From positions 248,001-312,000 of the forward strand of contig VIIQ02000048.1 of the NCBI GenBank assembly GCA_007449985.2: 64,000 bases of DNA, given 5' to 3'. The position numbers were made by a program, and so were the translations under genes. The stretch is from Desmodesmus armatus (lineage: Eukaryota > Chlorophyta > Chlorophyceae > Sphaeropleales > Scenedesmaceae). Of this stretch, positions 57,342 to 64,000 are shown piece after piece; positions within the stretch are counted from its first letter, which is position 1; the number at the start of each line of letters is the position of its first letter. The notes under the pieces were generated by a model. That model made no database searches, had not been told where the DNA came from, and saw only the letters and a program-made list of their open reading frames with translations.

Positions 57342-60300
57342 ATGCAGCAAGCCAACAGGAATGATGCTGCTGCTCCTGCTGGTGGGCAGACACAATCGCC
57401 AGCCAGCAGCAGCGTTACTGCCTCAACAGGCCGCGGTGATGTAGACCAGACAGGCGATAGACCAGGTGCAGCATCAAAAGGTTCCAGCAGTGGTGATAAG
57501 GACGCCAAGGAGCTCAAAGAGTTTGTCAAAACCCATGGCGGGCTCACAACTGTGCCATACAAGGTGAAATCTTGCCCTCGGGGTCTGCCGTGATCCAGCG
57601 ATGATTGCTTCTGCAGCAGCAACATCATGAGTGATCACCCACTGACCATCTGATCCTGCAGGTTATGGCTATGGCAGACTTGGAGAAGTTGGATCTGTCC
57701 CACAACGCAATCGAGGTGGGTTCAGCATGTTCTTTACCACCTGCCGACTTTGGTTGCGGCATCAGCCAGCCATGGCTGATCATACGGTCGCTTGTGTGGA
57801 ATGCAGATTGTTCCCAAAGGCGTCTTTTCTGACATCCTCAAACTCAAGACATGTGACCTGTCACACAACAGCATCAAGAGCCTGCCTGAGGACGTGTGTG
57901 CCCTCACGTGAGTACAGGCAACCCCTGTAAGCAGACACGTTGACAATGATTCAACTGTGATTCAGGCCAATGTCGTCTTATGCATGCTGAGCAGCTGGGC
58001 ACTCCAACACCCAGGCTGGAGATTAGCCAAGGTTGGTTCAGGTCACATGCAACTGCTACCAGGTATCTAAGGGAAGCGCTGTCCTGCAGGGAGCTGGACA
58101 CCCTCGTCCTGGCCCACAACTGCCTGTCAGCCTTGCCGCTGAGCCTGTACACCCTGGCAGCCTTGAAGACGCTGGATGTCAGCTACAACCGCCTGGTGCA
58201 GCTGCAGCATGAGATTGGCTTCTTGGAAAGCCTGCAGGTGACAGCAGCACAAGGCACCATTCCGCTGGCCATCATGGCGTGTCAGTGACACGCGTCGGAC
58301 ATGTGCTGCTTGTGCTACCTAAGCACATCTGCATCTGTAACAGTGGCGGCCTGCATGTGCAATTGCAGTCCTGAGAAGTTGCAGCAGCCGTGTCATTGCG
58401 CGGGGCCCCACAGCATGGCGTGGCAACGCACATGGCCAGCAGCAGCTTGCATGCATATGACGTACTGTGACGTCACTCTGCCCTGCAGGTCCTCAACGTG
58501 TCTGGCAACAGGCTGCGCAGCCTGCCAGCTGACCTTGGCTGGCTGACGTCCCTCAAGCAGCTGATGGTTGTGGAGAACCCGGACCTGCACATACCCATAC
58601 ATGTGCTGCAGCAGGGATTCAGGTGCGCTGAGCATGTGCTGTGAAGGGGGTTCTCCCTTGGTAGCATGGCCCACTGGCATTGCAGCAGCAGCTGTGTTGA
58701 CAGCACCCAGCATGCCCACACCTCATGTGTGCTCTCTGCAGCCTGCAGGGGAAGTCTGATGTCTGCTTTGTGTTGGCTGTGCAGTGCAGCTGAACACGAT
58801 GCACCATGTGACTTCGTGCAGTTGTGGCTTCTGCTGCATACAGGGCTGTGATGAGCTACCTGCAGGTTGTTGGTGAGCAGCACCATCAGGTGGAGACCCA
58901 CATGGCAGCTTTCTCAAACAGGATGCAGGAGCTGTGTGAGAAGCACAACCTGCTGCTGCCTGGGGCTGTTGAGGTGAGGGGAGCAGTTGGTGATTCAGCC
59001 AGGACGCGGAGGCACCTGTGAGGTGGGGGTGCAGAGGCTGGTCGGACCTGTGACTACCTGTTGTCATCTATAGATCGTGATTTGTGACAGCAGTTGTTCA
59101 AGTTGGGTGTCAGGTGGTCACACTTCACATGGTTGTGAGGCCCCTGGGTACTTTCACCAATTGCTGCAGGATGAGGAGGCAGTGCAGCTGCGGATCAAGC
59201 TGGCCCAGAAGCTGGGGATACTGTCATGCAGCAATTGCAGCCTGGCAGCACTTCCGGCCCAGTTCACAGCTGAGGACCAGGCCATGGCGGGAGTGCAGGT
59301 GCGTGAGCAGCAGCTGATGCCCAGTCCAGCTATGGTGGACTGATGGCGAGCATGGTGGTATGCTACTGCGGGTGCAGTCAGGCAGGCCACTGTCAGGTGC
59401 TCCATCTGTTGCCAGTCAATCGTGGCAGAACAAGCCAGCACATGTGCAGGTGAATGTATAGTGGCTTGGCTTGAGTGCAGTTGCACATGGCCCCAGAGGG
59501 AGCTGAGTCTGTACATGTGTGTGTTCATGCGTCCACTGCACTGGCATGCAGGTGGTGGATGCACACTACAACAAGCTGCGCAGCTGCCCTCAGGACCTCC
59601 TAGGCTGCATCAACAACCTTCTGGTCCTTAACCTGTCCTACAACCGCCTAGACAGCTGGCCTGCAGGCCTGCACATGCCTGCCCTGGTGGTGCTGGACCT
59701 GTCCTTCAACAAGCTGCAGCAGCTGCCTGAGGACATGGGGCAGCAGATGCCGGCACTGCAGGACCTCTACATGGCCAACAACTACCTGACAGGCCTGCCG
59801 GACAGCCTGTCAAGGTTGGAGCTGCGGGACATGTTTGTGTCTGAGAACGACTTCCAAGTGGTGCCCAAGGTCGGTGTGGGGTCAGGTCTGTGCAGCAGGT
59901 GTGCAGGAGCATATCTGCAGGAGACCAGAAGCATCACCAGCTTCAAATCATTAGCTGTGTGTAGAGCTGTCACGCCGTGCCAGCAATAGCAGTATCGGCC
60001 ATGGCCCACAGTGACAAGGGGCGGTCGCGCCTAGGCGTAGGCAGGCACACAACTGTCAGGACACCCCAACGCGTCACATCACAAAGCACAGGACCCCGTA
60101 CATTGGTCACCGTCACCAGCAGGACACTGCCACCAGCAGTGACACTCGCCATGTGCTGGTGCAGGTGCTGTCAGAGTGCACGTCTCTGGTGAAGCTCAGC
60201 CTGGCGGCTTGCCAGCTGGCAGGGCCATGCGCTGAACTTGCCGGCATGTCACAGCTCAGGTGGGGCCACACAGCTGCCACCGCCTGACTGGCCACTGCAA

Positions 60301-63300
60301 GCTGGAAGCCCCTATAGCGACTCATAGCTATCAGTTGCAGCAATGTTCACAGTGCACGTCGTATCGAGATGGATTGCACATTGGACTAGTCCACTTCTGT
60401 CCTGCCTGTGGACATGCCGGCATGCACAGGTTCTTGGACATCAGCTTCAACAAGATTTCGGCTTTGAGCGCTGAGCTCAGCAACTTGGACGGCCTGTCAA
60501 CCCTCAACCTCTCCTTCAACACCTTGGGCGTGTTCCCTGAAGTGCTCAGCTGCATGACATGCCTCCGTGAACTGAACCTGGACAGCACAGGTGTGTGGGT
60601 GTATTGCGTGCATGTGCTGCAAATAGAGTGTGACTTGGGAGTTGTCTGGCTGGCATCATGCAGCAGTCGAGTTGAGCGTGATCTCCGCTGTAGATCTGTG
60701 ACGAAGTCACCAGCACACTGCCAGGGTACTGGCACAGGGGACCAGCTCAGCGGAACCGTTATGGGCTACTCCTGCAAGGGAACTAGGGGCGATGCACAGC
60801 TGTGTCTCAATGCCACACACTGCAAGCAGCATTCACAGACAAGATTCAGGTCGTCATGCAGGGCCCACAGTCCTTTCATTGGCTGCAGAGCCTGAGCTGT
60901 GTCGTTGCGGTTGCCCAATCGAGGATGCATCACGGAAAGGCATGATGTTGCTGCACATGCAGGCGTGAAGACATTCCCACGTGGGCTGGGTGAGCTGCGG
61001 GAGCTGGAGGGCCTCCAGGTAGGTGATTCTGGGGGAAGGGGTTCTGCAAGCCGCCTCACGCTGCTCACTGTGCAGACGTTCCAGCATGCCACTGGCTTTG
61101 GTGCACCCTGACACTGAACCACCGCATCGTGTTGGCCTCACACCGCCAAGCATGTGTGCTGGGTTAAACTGTACAGTCTTGCTGGGCGTTTGACTGCGTG
61201 TCTGCAGCCGCCCCCAAGCCCTCTTGCTCAAGTCTGATTTGGCATGCGCCCCGCTCTGCTTGCCTCCAGGCAGATGGCTGTCCCCTTGTGCCGCCATACA
61301 GCAACCTCTACAGCAAGGACCCTTTGCTGCTGGTGGCACTGCATGACCGGGAGAGGCTGTCTGTAGACCTGAGTGATTGTGGGCTGCATGAAGTGCCGAG
61401 GGACCTGTTGCAGCAGACACAGCTGGCCTCCCTGAACCTGGGCAAGAACAGCATCCAGGTTGGCGCTGCTGAGCAGGGCCCCTAGGGCATTCCTGATGTG
61501 ATTTGCTGAAGTGCTAGCAGCGCTGCTGTTTGCTGTATGCTGTGTGCTGTGTGCTGTGTGCTGCTTATTCACTGAAGTGTAGTGCAGCATGTAGACAGGT
61601 GTGGGTGCTTTCAAGTCACGATAGTGTGAATTTGCTGCCATGCTGTGCTGCACAGGAGCTACCTGTTGAGTTTGGGGCCCTGCGACGGCTGCGGCAGCTT
61701 ACCGTCAAGGGCAACCCCTTGCGTCAGCCATTCGCCAGGTATCACAAACCACTTCGTATGCGAGACTGCGGCTAGCGCCATCAGGACAGGCTTGGCACAT
61801 GCTTCTTGCAGCATGTAAGCCTATCACAGGGTGATGCTGCAAGTATGGCTGCCTGCACAGAGAGGCTCTGCGTCCCTTTCTTGCAGGGTGGTTGATGCCC
61901 GCGGTGAGCTTGCTGTCATGGGGCTGCTGCGGCCGGAGGGTGCGGCGGGCACCTTGGACCTGTCTGCGTGCGGGTTTGATGCCCTGCCCAGCATAATCTG
62001 GGAGCTGCCTGGGCGCACAACTGCCCTGCAGGAGCTCCACCTGGCAAACAACAGGCTGCACACCCTGCCTGACGTGAGTACATAAATCATGTAGTGGGCA
62101 TCACATGCATCTTGCATCACACTGCAGTGGTTGAAACTGCTCTGAGGAGCGTGTGTGACATCTTAGGCAAGCTGTGCCTGTGCTTGTGCTAGCCCTGACG
62201 TTGGTGTGTGCTTGTTGCTGGGCGTCCCTCATGCAGGAGCTGGCGCCTCTGGCCATCACGCGCCTTGTCTTGGACCACAACCTGCTGCGCAAGCTGCCAG
62301 ATGTGGTGCTCAGCCTGCGGTGCCTGGCAGTCCTGCAGGCAGCAGGAAACAGCATGACGTACCTGCCAGATGGTCTGGACCGCTTGCAATCCCTGCAGGC
62401 GCTGATGGTGTCGGAGAATCAGGTAGACCCAACATAGGGTGACTCCATGCTAACTAGTTGTGTCTCAAGAGGTGGCTGCATGCATGTCATGTTTCTGACG
62501 CCTAATGAATGCAGTATGTGTTGCTGATGTGGCCACATGGGTTTCTGTTGGCTTGCGCTGTAACCACAGCAATCTACGGGTGGCCTAGCAGCTTGAGTCA
62601 GCACGCACACCATGCTCAGGAAGCTGGTGTCGCTGCTGCCGCTTGCAATTGTGGTGGTCATTGCGCAGCTTCATCAACTGCCAGAGAGCATCAGCGGACT
62701 GTCCAAGCTGCGGGTCCTCTCTGTTGCCAGCAACCGCCTCTGGCAGGTCCCAGCAGGTATCTGCCAGTGCAGCGCTTTGAAACTGCTGGACTGCAGCCAC
62801 AACCAGCTGGGCCGGCTGCCACAGGGCATCCAACAGCTCTCAAACCTGCGCAGCCTGAAGCTTTCACACAACAGGTGCGCACCATGCGCACATTGTGAGG
62901 TATACATTGGAATTACATTTGCAGTTGAGCAGGCCCACTGCATGACCTTCTGCTATCTGCTGAATAGCCATTGGTGAGCATGCCGCATGCAGTGTTGTGT
63001 GCACTATGGTACACTTTGCAAAGATATGCAGCCATAATGATGGCACAGTAATTACTGTGCCTGTTGCTGCTTGCTGACAGGTTGGGGTGGCTTCCAGTGC
63101 AAGACCTGCTCCTTCTCAAGAACCTGGAAGAACTGCATGTGGCATGGAATGGGTTTGGGGTGAGTAGCTTGTGACCTAGGGCAGAATGGTACGTTCCAAT
63201 GTCCTTGCAGGTTGAAGGGACAGCCCAGACATCAGCTGCACGGCCCCAGTAGTTGCATGTAGGCCACAACCATTCAAGTCAGTGTGTGCGTCTTCTGGAA

Positions 63301-64000
63301 CTGTGTTGGTGCAGTACCACTGCAATCACCATGGCCATTGGCTGATGCGAGGTATGCATTCCAGCGCTTGATTGGGTCTGGTTGTGTGACCCTGCCCTGA
63401 CTTGTCTTGTATCTTGCAGGTCGAGGGCTTTGGCCACCTCAATGCCACAGGCACACCTGAGGTGCAGCAGCTGCTGGCGGCCGTGGCACTCAGCGGCAAC
63501 GGTGTCCCCCATCCAGCCCAAAGCCACAGCCAGGTGGAGCGCTCCTGGACTGCCGGCAAGAGTTCAGTGGGGTCCGCTTCAGGTGCCACACACTTCGGTC
63601 CTGATGGGCAGGGGTCTGTCGGCAGGGCCAGCATCGGCAGCAGAAGCCCCAGCCCTCTTAGGCGGTCCCTGGATGGGGCCCCCGGCAGGAGTCCCAGCCC
63701 GCTCGGGGGGGCACAGGATGCACCGCAGCGCACATCGTCAGGGGGCTTGCTCAGCTGCCTCAAGGAACGCATCAGGAGCAGGAGTGTGTCACCCTTCAGC
63801 AGGCAACAGAAGCAGCCTGAGGATGAGCGCAGTGATGGCCAAGGGCCTAGCTCACAGGCTGCTGCAGTGGCTGCAACTGCCAGCTGCAGCACTGCGGGTA
63901 CAGGCAGCAGCATGGGCGCAGAAAGCAGTAGGGCCTCTTGCAAGCCGGCTGCAGGCAAGCCACACAGCAGCCCGCCACGGCAACGGGCAGCAGTGCACTT
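57342..64000 (+). CDS. Leucine-rich-repeat protein (LRRC40/PIRL-like), 3' partial
   Basis: Exons: 57342-57563, 57662-57715, 57807-57907, 58090-58237, 58489-58622, 58844-58973, 59170-59298, 59552-59869, 60165-60259, 60430-60590, 60963-61018, 61270-61458, 61656-61738, 61887-62073, 62237-62422, 62669-62874, 63081-63159, 63420 to beyond 64000. After a disordered Ser/Gly/Ala N-terminus come about 20 cytoplasmic-type LRRs (LDLSHNAIEIVP, LDVSYNRLVQLQ, LNLSYNRLDSWP, LDLSFNKLQQLP). They are interrupted by capping-like pieces (ENPDLHIPIHVLQQGFRAV, KGNPLRQPFARVVDARGE) resembling LRRC40. The last exon is Ser/Pro-rich (SRSPSPLRRS, RSRSVSPFSR) and probably disordered. No signal peptide or membrane segment is seen, so it is likely an intracellular scaffold. 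The stop lies outside the window. Confidence 0.88.

Overview
The window is nuclear DNA from a eukaryote, most likely a chlorophyte green alga (Chlamydomonadales or Sphaeropleales type). The genes carry many short GT-AG introns with CTGCAG-like acceptors. CAG/CTG and GGCAGC tracts pervade both exons and introns, proteins are rich in Ala/Gln/Ser, and one family has the long-protein-plus-C-terminal-MYND-finger design common in these algae. All gene models were spliced by hand from coding frame, splice consensus and family motifs. For every gene called intact, the exon phases join exactly.

Layout: (1) 181-7032 (+), a peroxisome-type copper amine oxidase that runs off the left edge, has a 7-nt microexon and ends in SKL. 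(2) 7680-10232 (+), an AlgH/UPF0301 protein, probably plastid-targeted. (3) 11424-12830 and 18744-19223 (+), two poorly supported hypothetical coding stretches. (4) 14870-17731 (-), a RING-finger protein with a decayed tandem copy of its RING tail just downstream. (5) 20196-32025 (-), a 28-exon, about 1,792-residue coiled-coil protein. (6) 32507-35805 (+), the CAAX prenyl protease STE24, divergent from the coiled-coil gene. (7) 36675-56064, a cluster of four MYND-finger paralogues arranged (- - + +). The outer two (A and D) are open; the inner two (B and C) carry several indels or stops and face each other across 217 bp. A stray copy of the last STE24 exon lies between A and B and shows that the A-to-B step was a tandem duplication beginning inside STE24. 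(8) 57342-64000 (+), a leucine-rich-repeat protein that runs off the right edge.

The genes do not form a pathway. The oxidase, STE24 and AlgH are housekeeping genes. The MYND cluster is the dynamic part: it shows segmental duplication, inversion, pseudogene decay, and an unusually well preserved zinc-finger half-exon that suggests gene conversion. The most unusual observations are the 7-nt microexon, the exon-fragment duplications inside the oxidase introns, the orphan STE24 exon, and the MYND cluster with its conserved but uncharacterised N-terminal Cys motif. I found no tRNA, rRNA, CRISPR array or intact transposon.
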